From Bilabrum cf. latius (Eukaryota > Bigyra: Bicosoecida > Bigyra > Bicosoecida): a DNA stretch of 64,000 bases. Shown here one piece after another: positions 34,943 through 47,319 of this stretch. Below the pieces are notes generated by a model that was given only the letters and a program-made list of their open reading frames with translations, ran no database searches and was not told the DNA's origin. The stretch spans positions 620,001 through 684,000 of the forward strand of contig OZ237760.1 of the NCBI GenBank assembly GCA_965178125.1, written 5' to 3'. Positions within the stretch are counted from its first letter, which is position 1; the number at the start of each line of letters is the position of its first letter. Made by a program: the position numbers and the translations under genes.

Positions 34943-37900
34943 TCAGAATCTACGGTCCCTGTCAGACTGCCCATTCCCGGCCCGCTGGATCTGCTTGTCC
35001 CTGTCCCCACCGGTCGGGCAGCACCCGCAAGCACAACCGGCCCCATCGTGGCCGGAAGTCCCACCCCTCGCGCTGCACGTGCCGCTGCTTGGCCTGGATT
35101 TCCAGTCCGTGGGCTGTGCCGCGACGGGGAGGCTGGAGCTGTGCATGCGGGCCTGCTCCATCTGACGGCACGACTGGCCTAGCTGCTGCGAGCGCGCGGC
35201 GGAATATGACGGGGACAATCGACTTTCTAACCTTCTTTCATCTTCCGCGGTGTGGCACAGGCCACACCGGAAGTACGCTCCCAAGCACCCGCAGAGTGGG
35301 GGGTCGAACGGTTCCTGCGCCGACAGGAACTTGAGGGTGACGTACGGGTCCTCGGCACTTGGGCCGGTCTCCTCTGTGCCCGATCGCACCATCCACGCGC
35401 GGTAGAATTCAATGGGTGCTATGGCCACAACCACCATGAGCAGGTTTGTCAGCCAGAGTTCGGGGCTCCAAACAACGACGTTAAACGATCCCAAGTCGAT
35501 AAAGTTCGAGAGGGAGCTCGTGTTGTTGGCCATGATTCCCACGACGAGCGAGAGGATGTGCATCCCGAAGATGGCGATGATGTTGTACCAGGTCCAGATG
35601 CTGAGCTCGTACAGCATCACAAAGTCCTGCACCAAAACGTACCCGTTGAACATCACCAGCCCCAGCGACTCGTACACGCTGCCTTCTTCCCATCGCCGCG
35701 CCGACAGGAAGAGGATGAGCATCATCACGATGGCGTGGTAAGCCGCGCGCAGCAGCCATAGGCCGAACTCCCTGTAGTTCAGGAATGTGTTCTCGTTGCA
35801 GCGGCGGTACACGGTCGGGAAATTTACGGCGTGCACCTGGTTGATGTCCTTGTCCACGCAGAAGAATACGATGGGGACGAACAGGGCGGCGTTGTACGCA
35901 GCCACGCAGAGCGAGTTGAACAACGACACACCGCTGAATCCCGCCAGCCACTGGAACCCGATCTGGATGAAGCAAAACACGAAGGACTTGTAGAAGCTAT
36001 ACTGCGCGATCACCGCCGTCCTGTAGTACGAGTAGTGCCCGTGCACGAGGAGGAGCCTTTCCAGAGCGCGGAAGAACGCGACCTGATAATCGGCAGCGCG
36101 GGAAGCCTGCAATCCCTCCTTGCCTCGGATGCCCACTCCCACCTGCGCCTCCTGAATCATGCTGACGTCGTTGCCGCCGTCTCCTATGGCAAGGGCCACG
36201 TGGCCCGCGTCTCGGACCAGCCGCACTAGCTGGGCCTTCTGCGCCGGAGTGACCCTGCAGCAGATGACCGACTTGGCCTGCAGGCACAAAGCGGCAAACT
36301 CGTCCCGGTGAAACTCAAGGGCGATCCGGACGGTGTCACCCTTCACAATAATCGTGTAGGGCTCCTTGGCCGGGCCGCCAGAGGCGCCCGCGAGGGGGTT
36401 GCTGGAGCTCCCTGCACCGCTGCCCCCCGCGCTGGGCCCGGCGCTGACGGACGAGTCGGGCGCCCCCACGCCCCTAGTGCCGCACCACGCGGCACCAAAG
36501 ATGCGCAGCAGGCCGGTCCTCTCACCAGGCAGTTCCTCACCGAACTTGTACCCCTGCCCCTGCAGCTGCTGCTTGAGTTCTCTCAGCCGCGCGCCCACCT
36601 CTGTCTGGTCCTTGCCCGAGAGGACGAGGGGCGGGATGGTGTCGCTCTAGTTCTAGGCGCCTGCGCGCACCGGCAGCAGCCTGCACGTCTTTGCGATCGT
36701 GCCGGCGGTGCTCTGCTTGTCCCCCGTGCACATCCAGAACCTCACGTTGCCCTGCCTGAGCTTGGCGATCGTCTCGGGCACCTGGTCCTGCAGCTTGTCC
36801 TCCACGGCGGTGGCGCCCACCAGAACGAGGTCTCTCTCCATCCGCGCGAACAGCTCGTTGCGCTTGTCCTTCCTTCCCTCCAGGGCGGTGTTGGCCGCCT
36901 GGAACTCCTTCACGAACTCGGCGTGCTGGTCCTCTGATAGGTCCCTGTACCCGAAGACGAGCGTCCTGTAGCCCGCCTTGGCCCACCGGTTGACCCTGCT
37001 CTGTATCCTATCCCTGTGCGGCTCCTGCCCCTGCGCGGTCATGATCTCGCCCGGCTTGGTGTTGAGGAGCATGTCGTCAGCCCCCTTGACGTACAGGCGG
37101 CTCTGGCCCCTCCCGCCGGGGGTGCTGGGAGGCAGCCGCACCAGCACGGACATCCGCTTCCTGTCCGAGTCGAAGGGAAACACCGCAACCTGCTTGTACT
37201 CGATGCGCCCGCCCGGCTCGTTCACCGTCACGGTCTGCTCATCAGTGCCCCCGTCCCGGGCCAGCAGCGCCACGCCCAGCTGGGCCGAACCCTTGAGGAA
37301 GGCCTCCTCGTCGGGGCTCGACGCCTTGTACTTGACGGGTATCTCGTCCAGCCCCGCCAGCTTGCCGGTCGCCGCCGGCATGCTGAGTGCCGCTGAGGCG
37401 GCCGCGCCACCGCCGCTCCCTGCCGCCGGCTGGTTCTCCTTCGGCTCCGGCCTCACGTCGTTGTTGAGCGACATGTTCCTCAGCATCTCCAGCACGCTCG
37501 AGGCAGTTGCGCCGTCCTGCGCCTCCCTCCGTGTCCTCGCGGCCACGTGGTTCGAGAGGAGGGACGTGCGGCCCATGCCCACGGTCGATGGGGTGGGCGA
37601 GGCGGAGCCGCTCCCGCCGCCGCCCATCCGCTTGCTTTCGGAGTGGCCGGCGGCACCACCACCACTGCCGCTCTCGCTCTCCTCCTCCTCCGCCTGCGCC
37701 TCCTCCGAGCTGGGCATCACGGAGTCGTCCTCACCGTACGTGTCCTGCGCCCTGCCCAGCACGGTCACCATCTTGAGCACCATGATGTTCTGCGTGAGCG
37801 TGCCTGTCTTGTCGGTGAGCACGTACTCGATCTGGCCCAGGTCCTCGCTGAGGGCTGTGCTGTTTGGGATGGCCGCCGAGTCGGTGACAGGGTCGTAGAG

Positions 37901-39574
37901 CTGCTGGTCTCCCGCAATCATGTTAGAGTAGACCAGCTTGGCGAGGTCCAGCGTGACCTTGAGCGATATGGGGATCATGGTGCTGTTAAGGAGGAGGAAC
38001 CTGGCCGGGATGATGAGCGGCTGGTAGCCGGGCTCATCGTCCCTGCTCGGGTACAGCAAGTACCAAGTGTCCCGGCCGTTGTTCTCTTTCCATGTGTTCC
38101 CCAGTACGCCTAGGATGGCCACCAGCACCAGCTAGAACGCAAAGATGTAGATGACGATCTCGTTGATCGCGTCATCGGTACGCGTAAACTTGGGAGCCGG
38201 GGGCTTCTTGTTCTTGCCAAACTTGGTCGCGTTGCCCACGTACACGACGAGGGCCAGGGCCCAGTCCGTGTTGCGGACGTGGGTGGCCTGCAGCAACAGG
38301 TTGCTGGCGTCCAGTCCGACCCCTTTCTCTCTCTGCCCCACGTCGGCTTTCTTCTCGTAGAGCACGCCCTCGAACTCGCCCAGGTTGTCGTCGGGGGGCT
38401 GGCAGGTCACCCCCCCCGTGAAAGAAGCGGCAGCGGCGGGGGTCTTGATGGACTTGGTGATGGGCCTGCTGAAGCGCCCCTTCAGATTGGACTCGCCGTC
38501 CAGGTTTGTCGTCTGGATGAAGCAGTCGCCGTTGGGTGCGGAGCTGGCCAGCAGGACGCAATCGCAGGGCACCTCGTCGTCTCCGTGCAGCTTGAGGATG
38601 TCGCCCACGCGCACGTCCCAGCTGGCAGTGCTAACCTCCTCTCCCCCCCGCAGCACACGCACCTGCCTGTTGTTGGCCTCGCGGTCGGACCTCCATCTGC
38701 CCAGGTCGTCCGAGGCTTCCTTAACGGCCGTGATGCCGAAAATCACTGCGAGCGAGCGAGCACGAGCGTGAAACGGGCGGCCAAGCACGGGAATGCAGGT
38801 TATGGCGCTGATGAAATACGCAGGGGAGTTGACGCTTCTATTCGACGAGCGGCGAATTTGCCAGACACGATCCGACCCGCACAAAAGTCCAAAACTACCG
38901 GAGGGGCGATGTTCGACTCCTGCAGGCCCTTTCTCACCTAAAAGCGGAATCCATGTCGTCAGTGGATCGACGGGAGTAATTTCACTGTTCAATTGCAGGA
39001 ACCCGATCAATAAAAAGTACAGATTCATTGGACGACTGCGATGGAAAAACGACGTGGTGTGCATACGGGTGGAAACAGTGGGCCAGTCGGCTGCACTGAA
39101 TTCGAATACAGGAGGGCAAACACAAGGACCGGTTACGTTGATATCAGTTCCAATGCCTTGCTAGGTCAGCTGGGAGAGCACAGCAAGCAAGCGGCAATTG
39201 GGTGCACGCACGCACCTAGCTTCAGAACATGCATCGGGCTCGCCCTGCCAGCCAGGGCTATAGTTTACTTGCAGCTCCAATTCGGCACGCAAGAGAAGCC
39301 TGCCCGCTAACGCAATCAAGCTGTGGCGCACACCATGATGAACATCCAGACCGTGCACGAGCCAAACTAGGTTTGAAGCGTCCACGACATGCTTTCGCCA
39401 AACAATACTGCATCCTCACCTGAACTACTCAATAAGATTATACAGGATGAAGTTGTACCATGTATATTTCGTGTTTGTAATGGTGTTGTCGCCATAAGGG
39501 GCATTCGACTCAGGGTCATTGGCTAGGATCCGCCTTTCGCCCTCCTCCTCGCCACCCCACGGGCACATTCCCAT
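34943..39574 (-). CDS. P4-type ATPase (phospholipid flippase)
   Basis: Three exons (39574-39420, 39035-38938, 38745-34943; introns of 384 and 192 nt, GTGAG donors and TCGCAG acceptors) give 1,351 aa ending in TGA. The ATG at 39574 (CACCATGG) leads into RRILANDPESNAPYG and NFILYNLIE-TAG-FSRPMNLYF. The TAG (39425-39427) replaces the Gln of the P4 hallmark 'EQFRRP.N.YF'. Further motifs: FGITAVKEASDDLGR, TTNLDGESNLK, the phosphorylation motif DKTGTLT at residue ~393, KGADDMLL, MCTGDK, GDGGNDVSMIQEAQVGVGI, and about ten membrane helices. It should translocate aminophospholipids to the cytosolic leaflet in the secretory/endocytic system, usually with a CDC50 partner, which is not in this window. 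TAGs at 38132, 36653 and 36647 lie in the first two helices region and the P domain. Confidence 0.96.
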
Positions 39575-39841
39575 GGTGGGAATCCAAATCGATGCGGTGG
39601 CTCAAGCTGTATGCTTATGCACGTCAGTTATAATCAGAGTCCCTTCGAATGGTGGATTAGATAGCAACGAATTGTCGGTGCAAGCGCGCGGCGATTCTAC
39701 GTATGTTGCGTGTAGTTTTGCGAGTTGCAGCGGCACGCAAGTGGTTCGGAGTTTCCATCGATTCTGCCACATGAAAGGACGCATGTTAACCGTAGCGAAC
39801 AATTTCCAGCAATTAAGCGTACTAGATATTAGTTTTGTTAC

Positions 39842-42778
39842 ATGAAGCGAAGAAATTCATCTAGAAAGCCCCGATCGAACCGACGAAATCGTCGGAATCG
39901 AACGAGGGGGTAGGATGCTCCGCCGCCCACCCCACCGCACGAGTCCGGATCTGACTACATCGCGACACTAATAGCAAGATAGCAGGCTATTGAAGGTCAG
40001 TTTGGTGGCTCGCGGTCAGGCGATGTTTACCTTGTTAGCCGCGAAAACGGCGATCATCAGAGCCGGTCGCGGTTTCTTGGTGGAGTACGCGGCGAAGCCG
40101 CCAGCGCCAGTGCAGCCACCAGTGCAGCCGCTTCCGGTGCAATTGGCAGCAGCAGCCCTTAGATTCAGGCCAGCCCGCTGGCTAGCTTTTTTGAGCAGGA
40201 CTTCATTGGCGCCGGGCAAGCAGAGGTCGGCTCCGAGCACGGCGCAGCCCCGAGCCCTGCGGCTAGGCAGCTCAGCGGTGCGGATCCGGACGGTGGGGAC
40301 AATAGCCCCAGAGTACACGGCGACACAACCACTCGAAAAGTCTAGGCATTGGCTCTAGGTGTCCCTGCCACCATGACAGAGCAGGGAACCGCCAGAGATG
40401 CGGTGGCATCAGGCGCCTCGGCTGGTGCGCCACATCATGATGCCAACGCCCCGACCACCGCCAGCGGCGGCAGTGGTAGCGTTAGCAGCACACCCACGGG
40501 TGCGCGCTCGGACACCTGTACGAAGGGCACCAAAGACTCGGAATCGATCGGACTCAGCCGCTTCGCTAGCCTGAGGCGGGCCAGCGGCCAGTTTGCAAGG
40601 GAGGCGGAGCGGACGACCGCCGCATAGGCTGCCAGCAGCGCTGCTGGAGCCATGCGTGGAGGCCGGCCCGTGGTTGGAACCGGAACCGGAATCGGGACAG
40701 GGACAGGGACAGGGACAGGGACCGGAAGCGGGGCGGCCTCGCAGCCGAGCTCGTTCACGGCGAGGCAGGACCAGTCCAGCGGTGCATCGGATTCTACGGA
40801 AACGATCCAAGTGGGCGGCAGCGGTATCACCAACGGCAAGCCGGTCGGGGCTGCGGCTGCAGGGAACACGCCTCTAGACCCAGGCAGTGCGGCTCAGAGG
40901 CTCCGACTGCCAGGAGCCCCCCGATCTCGGGCAGGTGCAGGTGCAGCAGGGGGAGGCGACGCCGCGAGCAGCGAGCTCGATCCGAACGTGGGGTGCTGTA
41001 CGCCCACTTCTCGGTCCTCAAGCGTCCTGAGCGATGAGCCGCCGATAGGCAGGGGCGAAGACGGTGTGACGAGTGCTTCCGGGGACCGCGGGGGGGCCAC
41101 CTGGGGTGTCAACGATTTTGCGTCGGAGCAGGGACCCGACCCAGCCTTCCAGCAGCCTACGCAAGGAAGCGACTTGTCTGGTCCCGGGGGCGGAGGGGGA
41201 TTTGTGCCCCAGGACCGCCAGCTATCTCCCAGTAGCATGGTACGTGCTGACAGCGCGGAGGCGCAAGCAGCCGTGGCAAAGGCGCGCGCGAGGCACCTGC
41301 GGCAGCTGGATTCGGAATCGGAATCCAGGAGGCTCCGACGGTCTACCTCTGGAGGACCGGGGAGAAGCGGTTCGATGCCTGCCACTCGGCCGGCAGCTGC
41401 TGGCAGCAGCAGCAGCAACGGGAGCGGAGGCGTTGCCGGAGATGCAGGGGGCGACTTGGACGAGGGCGAGGACGAGGATGAAGACGAAGACGAGGAGGAG
41501 CAAGAGGAGGAGGAGCAGCTTTTGAACGAGCACGGGGTGGCGGCAGTTCTCAGAGATGCCCTGGGCCCCGTGGCGCCAGAGAGCATCCCGGATGAGCTGC
41601 GACGGCAGGCCGCGCTGGGTCCTGCTCTGAACGACAGTGGTGCTGGCGGTGCGTACAGCCGGGCCGGAGGGACACCAGCATCTTCATCTTCATCTTCATC
41701 CGCCACTGGCCCTGATGGTGTGCGTGGCGCCCCTGCGGAACCACCCATGTCCGAGGACACCCGCCGGCTCATGGAGGCGTTCAGGCGCAGGCAGAACGGC
41801 GAGAGTTTGGACCGAGGTGCTGGTGCTGGTGCTGGCGCTGGTGCTGGCCTGCACCAGGCCGGCTTGTCTCACCGGAAGGGCGGGAGGAGGCAGAGGCAAA
41901 GGCACAGGGAGAGGGAGAAGGACAGGCAGTAGGGCCGCAGGCACAAGGCGGGTCCGCGCCCCTTGAGCGCTGCGCAGTAGCACACCCAGGGAACAACGGA
42001 TGACTTTGATCCGATCCGCGTGAAGGACGGCCCGGCAGCTGCGCCTCCTCGGGCGGCTGGCCGCCAGCGCAGTCTCAGCTGCGAGTGGGGCGGAGAGCCG
42101 CAGCCCATAGCGTCCGAGCAGCCCGCCATCGCGAGACAGCACCGGGGACATGGGCATGGTCATGGACACAGCCATGGTCGACAGCATCGTGGTGACGGGT
42201 TTGTTCCGAACAACCGCGACGGAGGAGGGAATCTACCCCGGGCGCGGCTCGGCCACAAGCGCCGGCGATCCATGAGCGACGATTTCGCGGGGCGGTCTTC
42301 TGTTGCCCCTTCCTCTCTGGCAGATTTGGGACCAGATGCAGGAGACAGACGCGGGAGCATGCAAATGCAAGTCCAAGCGCACCATCCCCCACCGACTCGC
42401 GGATAGCACTATCTGCAGCACCAGCAGCACCAGCAGCGCCAGCACTCGCGCCCTTTGGGCCGCCAGGGAAGCGACAGGTCTGTGAGATCTGCCGGCAGCA
42501 ACGCCTCCCACGGGTCAAGGGGTGGCGTTGCGGACGCAGGCGCAAGTGGAGACGGCCGCGGTGAGTCTGGCAGAGGCACTGGCAGAGGTAGGGCCAGCAG
42601 CAGGGGCAGGGGCAGCAGAGGTCGTGGCCGAGGCCGAGACCGAAGCGGCCTCATGAGGGGCTCCCTGCCACGGCCCGGTCCGTCCCGGCATGGCTAGCAG
42701 ACTGGAGAGCGGCCTGCGAAGCGAGCTCGCACGGATGGAGCAAGCGCACGGCTACGGGTGGAGCTGGCACCCGGGTGA
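39842..42778 (+). CDS. Unrecognised low-complexity protein with RG-rich C-terminus
   Basis: A 978-aa frame from ATG 39842 to TGA 42776-42778 with about nine TAG codons. The first ATG was chosen because the upstream stretch (QAIEGQFGGSRSGDVYLVSR) has clear coding character; a later ATG at 40373 (CCACCATGA) is an alternative. The start is very basic (MKRRNSSRKPRSNRRNRRNR). The middle is Ser/Gly/Ala-rich with GT and AGAG dipeptide runs, an acidic stretch (DEDEDEDEEEQEEEEQLLNE), and a helical piece (VAAVLRDALG, IPDELRRQAALG). The C-terminus is RG/RS-rich (GRASSRGRGSRGRGRGRDR), as in some RNA-binding proteins. No domain was recognised, so any RNA-related role is only a guess. It is divergent from the P4-ATPase (267 bp) and convergent with HCCS. 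Confidence 0.75.
40694..40722 (+). repeat. GGGACA hexanucleotide repeat
   Basis: About four to five tandem copies of GGGACA, coding a Gly-Thr dipeptide run within the RG-rich protein. Probably slippage-prone. Confidence 0.85.
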
Positions 42779-43070
42779 ACGGCTGCGTGGCCATATCGGT
42801 GCCGCACAACACGCCTGGGGTGGCCCCGCTTTCACATCCAACTCGAGCCGAGCGTGAAGGTGCTCTGTATCTGTAGTGCGATAGTACGTGTTTGTGGCAG
42901 CCACTGGCATGCGGCACGTGTTTCTTGCCAGCAGTATTCGGATTGTGGTAACTCGATTGTGCCAACGATCTGTCCTGTTCAATTCAACCGCCTGGGGGCT
43001 AGACTAGTCAGGCAGCCTGCCTTGCCTGGCGCAGGCCAACATACGGCCAGCCACCCGCACCCACCCCAAC

Positions 43071-44906
43071 TCACTGCCTGCCGCCCTGCACCTCCTGCCC
43101 GGCTGCAGCACCCTCGGAGCCGCCGCCGAGCACGAGCCCGACCTCCTGAAGAGCCTCCGTGTCCTGCGTGACCCTCGCCACCACGCACGCCTGCAGCTCG
43201 TCGAACTGCTCCCGCTCCCGCTCCCTCCCCTCCCGCAGCTCGGCCGAAGCGCTCGCCCCTGCGCCCAGCCTGTCACTGAGGTCGGCGTTCTTCTTGAACT
43301 CGGTCTCGAATGCGCTCGCCTGCGAGGGGCAGACCACCTGTCCGGAGCACATCATCAGCGCAAGGTGCGCCGTCGCCCTCTCCTCCTCCGTGGAGGCGCT
43401 CGCAAGCCGCTTCTTGATCACGCTGCAGCGCTTGTCAAGGCCCTCCAGGCGGGCGGCCGCGGCGCGCTGGGCCTCCGTGAGCTTTTTCTTGGCCGCGGCT
43501 GCGGCCTCTGCGGCTCGCCGAGTGACGCCAGCGGAGGGTGCCGCCTGTTCCGCAGCCCGGGCGGCCTGCTCCGCCTTGTTGGCCCCGTGGGTCTCCCCCC
43601 CCTGGTCCAGGGCAGCCTTGACCTCTGCAGGGACCTGGGAGGGGTCGATCCCAGAGGAGTGGAAGACGAAGGCGGGTCTGCGGAGGGCTGCAAGCATCCT
43701 CTCCGAGAAGCGCGCGATCCGGTCCATGGCGGCAGAGGGCGAGTCCACGGCGGGCCGCACGTCCACCCAGATCGAGTCGAGGCTGCCGGTCCCATCCGCC
43801 CCAGCGTTGGGGTTCGGCTGCCCCTCATCCACAGAGTAGTAGTCAATGATGTACCTGACTTCCTTGCCGTCACCCCTGTCCACGTACCAGTCGTGCCTAT
43901 CAAAGGGGAACCCCCAGCCGAGCATGCTCTTGAGCTTGGCCTTGATCGAGAGGTCGTACGGACGTCCGCGGAACCGGCGCAGCTTGGGGCAGCCTGGCTT
44001 GTGTTCGCTGCGAGAGCAAGGATGCAGAGGTGAATGATGCAAAACATGAGCACATACGGCGGATGGATCACATGCAATACAGGGATGCCGCACTGTTGGG
44101 GGCGGCGCGCTACCAGGCGACACAGAGGCCAGCCCATCAGCACCGATCAGCCCGAGCACTGCGCAACGTCCGCAAGAATCCAGCCGGACAAGCAAAGCAA
44201 AACAAATGATTCCAAGCAGAAAATGCAATGCAATAGACCAGTCTCACGCTCCGTGCAGCTTCTCCCAGTCAAGGAGACGCTTCCACGTCAGCTCGTTCAT
44301 GCCATTGTGAATCGCCACTACCACGTCCATGTCGCTGGCTGTCACGTCATGCGCCTTGTTCTTCCTAACTAAAGCATTGTAGAACATCTGTGGGGACGGG
44401 TATGTCCAAGTTTCCTTCTCCGTGCCGCCCTTTGGGATGGAAGACCTCACTCGCTCGGTAGACAGAGGAGCGTCCTGACCAGGGGCAGGCTTCTGCGTGT
44501 CGAGCCCCTTCGGCATCATGTTATCAGGGTTGATCTCCTAGGAATAAACATTGTAAACCTTCCCTTTGGCCGCCGAGTTTTCTGCCTTAGGCTGGGTGGA
44601 CGGCTGCGAAACCTGCTCCTGGCTCGCCGTTCCCCGCTAGGGCAGCGTGGGATGGCCAGCCGGCAGGCTTGAGGCGGATGCCATAGCCTGGTCCGGAGAC
44701 TCTTTACCTTTGTCGTGGTACGGGCACTGGCCTGCCCCGGAGCGCATCATATCCGCCAGGCCAGGGATGCTCTTGGCTGACTTGCCGCTGTGATCAACAG
44801 GGCAAGACCCAGCTTTGGGTGCCTCTCCGTGATTAACTGGGCACCCTTTGGCCTGCGAACCGCCATCACCATCACATCGTGACATCGAGTTCGGGACATT
44901 CCCCAT
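43071..44906 (-). CDS. HCCS: Holocytochrome c synthase (cytochrome c heme-lyase) with long C-terminal extension
   Basis: Two exons (44906-44248 and 44007-43071; intron 240 nt, GTGAGA...CTCGCAG) give 531 aa ending in TGA. The N-terminus has CP heme-binding motifs (KGCPVNH, GSCPVDH, GQCPYH). Then VYNVYS-TAG-EINPDNMMP, where the TAG (44538-44540) replaces the Gln of the family motif YNVYSQ, and LSTERVRSSIP, WTYPSPQMFYNALVRK, IHNGMNELTW. The intron splits LHGA/EHKPGCP. Exon 2 has FPFDRHDWYVDR with the conserved heme-axial His, VRYIIDYY and VDVRPAVDS. The enzyme attaches heme to apocytochrome c in the mitochondrial intermembrane space. Normal family members stop near here; this one continues about 200 residues with an Ala/Glu/Lys-rich coiled coil (RRAAEAAAAAKKKLTEAQRA) and several Cys. 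Confidence 0.95.
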
Positions 44907-45061
44907 TACTTACGAATCACAACTGTGCCGGGGCGAGGAAGTCCAGATTGACGGAATCAGGATAATAACAATTACACGCAACATTAATGAGTGCGCGGCG
45001 CCCATTGTTCCGTAATTGTCTGGTTCGACCAAACAGCCGTCTATTTGGCTCGAATCAAACC

Positions 45062-46094
45062 ATGAAATTGCTTGCTATCGTTGTATTGCTCGTTACAAGT
45101 ACTACGTTTTCCCTTGGCCAGACAGAATAGACGCCAAACAACGCGTTCTGCTCCTGGATCGCCTCGCACCTGCCATCTGAGTGTAGCTTGTATTCCGACT
45201 GTTTGGGGATTGGATGCAGCGTCGACCTGTGGCATGTGGATACAATTGGATTTGGAGCTGGTCTCCGGCTTTGTGGCAACCCGGTAAGGTAATAAATGAG
45301 TTTGGCACGCGGAGATGGTGCGCGGGTCTGAGGCTGGGAGACCCATGCAAACACCCGGCCCGCGCACCTTCCGTAGCTTTACACAAACAATTGAACTGCA
45401 TCCTGTATGCAGACGCCAATGCCTCGGAGAAATAAGTGCAGACTTTCCACCAGCAATCAAACCAGTAGCTCCCCTCCCTTCTGCCTCGCAGATTGTCGCG
45501 GACGTGCACGTGAACGAGTCTAGGCTTGGGCTTCACTGGAGCTGCGGCATCTCTGGCTCTGCAAACATCCCGGTGCCAGGGCTGAGCGTCGAAGTGCCTG
45601 ACTTTGGGACCGTGGGAGTGGCGCTCGTGGCTTCTGTCGGCACGCAGGGCTCGAACGTGGTCATTGATTTGGGACTCACGGGGTGCGTCGGTGCGCAGCC
45701 TGAGGGCGAGCGGGACCTGATCGAAATGGAGCAGATCGGGGCTGCGCTGCGGGGCAGCAGCAGCGGTAGCAGCTCCTCCCCGTCCTCCTCCTCTGCTTCA
45801 GTCGAGAATCCCGAATCGATGGGAGGGTGTCTGCAGACTCGGGATGGTAGCCAGGAGGAGTGGGGTAGGAGGGTGCAGTCACTGGGGTGGTATGGGGAGT
45901 CGCAGGCGCAGTCCCTCTCCCGGGGTCGCGACGGAGCAGCTGCTCGGGAGGAGCGAGCACCTGCTTCGGTTGGGCAGAGCGAGTCGCGTCTTGACAATGG
46001 AACCGCGGGTGAAGGCAGTCCCAACAAGTGCCTGCCAACCCTGCACGTCCTGCAGCTGGACATTCCTGCCAGCGTGCTGCCCTGCAGCCTGTGA
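45062..46094 (+). CDS. Secreted Cys-rich protein of unknown family
   Basis: Two exons (45062-45283 and 45492-46094; intron 208 nt, GTAAGG...CTCGCAG, phase 0) give 274 aa ending in TGA. A clear signal peptide (MKLLAIVVLLVTSTTFSLG) is followed by QTE-TAG-TPNNAFCSW and a Cys-rich segment (HLPSECSLYSDCLGIGC). Exon 2 encodes a compact beta-rich region (HVNESRLGLHWSCGI, IPVPGLSVEVPDFGTVGVAL) with further Cys. The last ~110 residues are Ser/Glu/Gly-rich, then a final CLPTLHVLQLD stretch. No family was recognised. Secretion or lysosomal targeting is inferred from the signal peptide and Cys pattern only. The intron assignment is supported by frame and splice consensus, not homology. Confidence 0.65.
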
Positions 46095-46346
46095 CGATCC
46101 GGAATCCGGAGTCCGGATGGGCTGCCATCTCCGCGCGGCTTGGTGCCATCGAAAGAATTGCAGCAAGTCTAGCAATCGGATTGCCTTGGACATGAACGGT
46201 ATGAACGTAGACTGTAGACCAAGCACGGATTCGTGCACAAGCGGCAAATCTAGCTCATCAGTTCGATTGTCCGCCGCAGAGGTTCACGAACCTTCGATCC
46301 TCGGCTTCAGGTCTGCAAAAGTTAATCATTGCCTGTTACTGTGTCC

Positions 46347-46950
46347 ATGGCGGCAGCAGGAGCCGCGGTTCCATCCGAACCGTTTATTAAGATTATAACG
46401 TAAGCTAGCTGATGTTTGTTGCCTTTCATCAAGGTCACAAAATCGGCCTGCCTACTGCCAGACGTTGCGTTCCGGTTTCGAGATATTCACAATTTGCAGG
46501 GGTGACGGCCACACATTCCACGTCGAACGGAAGTGTGCTTTTGTGTCTAGCACAATTCGAACCATGATGACCGGTAAGAGACTGGTTTATGCTGTGTTCC
46601 AGGCTTTTTCTTGCCACATGAATCCATTCAACCCATGCACGAGTTGTATTTCGCATCGGCTTGCAGGGGAAATGGCTGAGGCCCGAGAAAATGTCGCTAG
46701 ATTTCCTGAGATTGACGGCCAAGTCATGGAGCGAGTAATTCAGTACATGCATTACAAGGTGAGTACTTGCTCAGCAGGATTGCCCGAACGAACATCTCGC
46801 ATCCGAAGATTGTGCTGCTGCATGTTTCGCACCACATCTCTCGAATCGCAGGTTAAGTATAGCAACAGCAGGACTCCACCACCGGACTTTCGCATCGCCC
46901 CAGAGATCGCGTTGGATTTGTTGATGGCTGCCAACTACTTGGGGTGCTGA
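46347..46950 (+). CDS. ELOC: Elongin C
   Basis: Four small exons (46347-46399, 46500-46573, 46667-46758, 46852-46950) give 105 aa ending in TGA. Introns are 100, 93 and 93 nt with GTAAG/GTGAG donors. The protein aligns over its length with Elongin [85 protein letters not shown]. The short Ala-rich N-terminus is typical. Elongin C is the SKP1-fold adaptor that links Elongin B and BC-box substrate receptors to Cullin 2/5 ubiquitin ligases and is also part of Elongin in transcription. There is no in-frame TAG in this gene. It is convergent with the Dabb-domain gene. Confidence 0.95.
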
Positions 46951-47319
46951 CTAGGCCGCGAGGAATTCGCGTAGTTTGTCGTGTGGCTGATATGCTAACA
47001 CAGGAAATGCTATCACAAAAATCTCCGTTCCTATAGTGCTACCAGGTTCGATCTGCTGCAGCCCAACACCCCACCGACTCCGGTCCAACGCAAACCATCA
47101 CATCCCGCGCACTCGTGCTCGGACCCCATTGTCAGTGGCCTGTGGTCGTCACTGTGCACGCCATGGTGCTGTCCATGGTGTTGTCCACTGGTCGAATGAG
47201 CCAGACTACCAGCAATGCAATGGACGCGTCCGTCTATCGAGCATCGACACATGTTCGAGTGGGCGCATGACAACTGGCCCCCCTAGGCACGACTTCAAGC
47301 AAAGCAGAATAGCACCCCA
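46951..47319. other. Convergent intergenic region
   Basis: 369 bp between the 3' ends of the Elongin C and Dabb-domain genes. No gene, tRNA or repeat was recognised; short overlapping ORFs here have no coding support. Confidence 0.6.
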
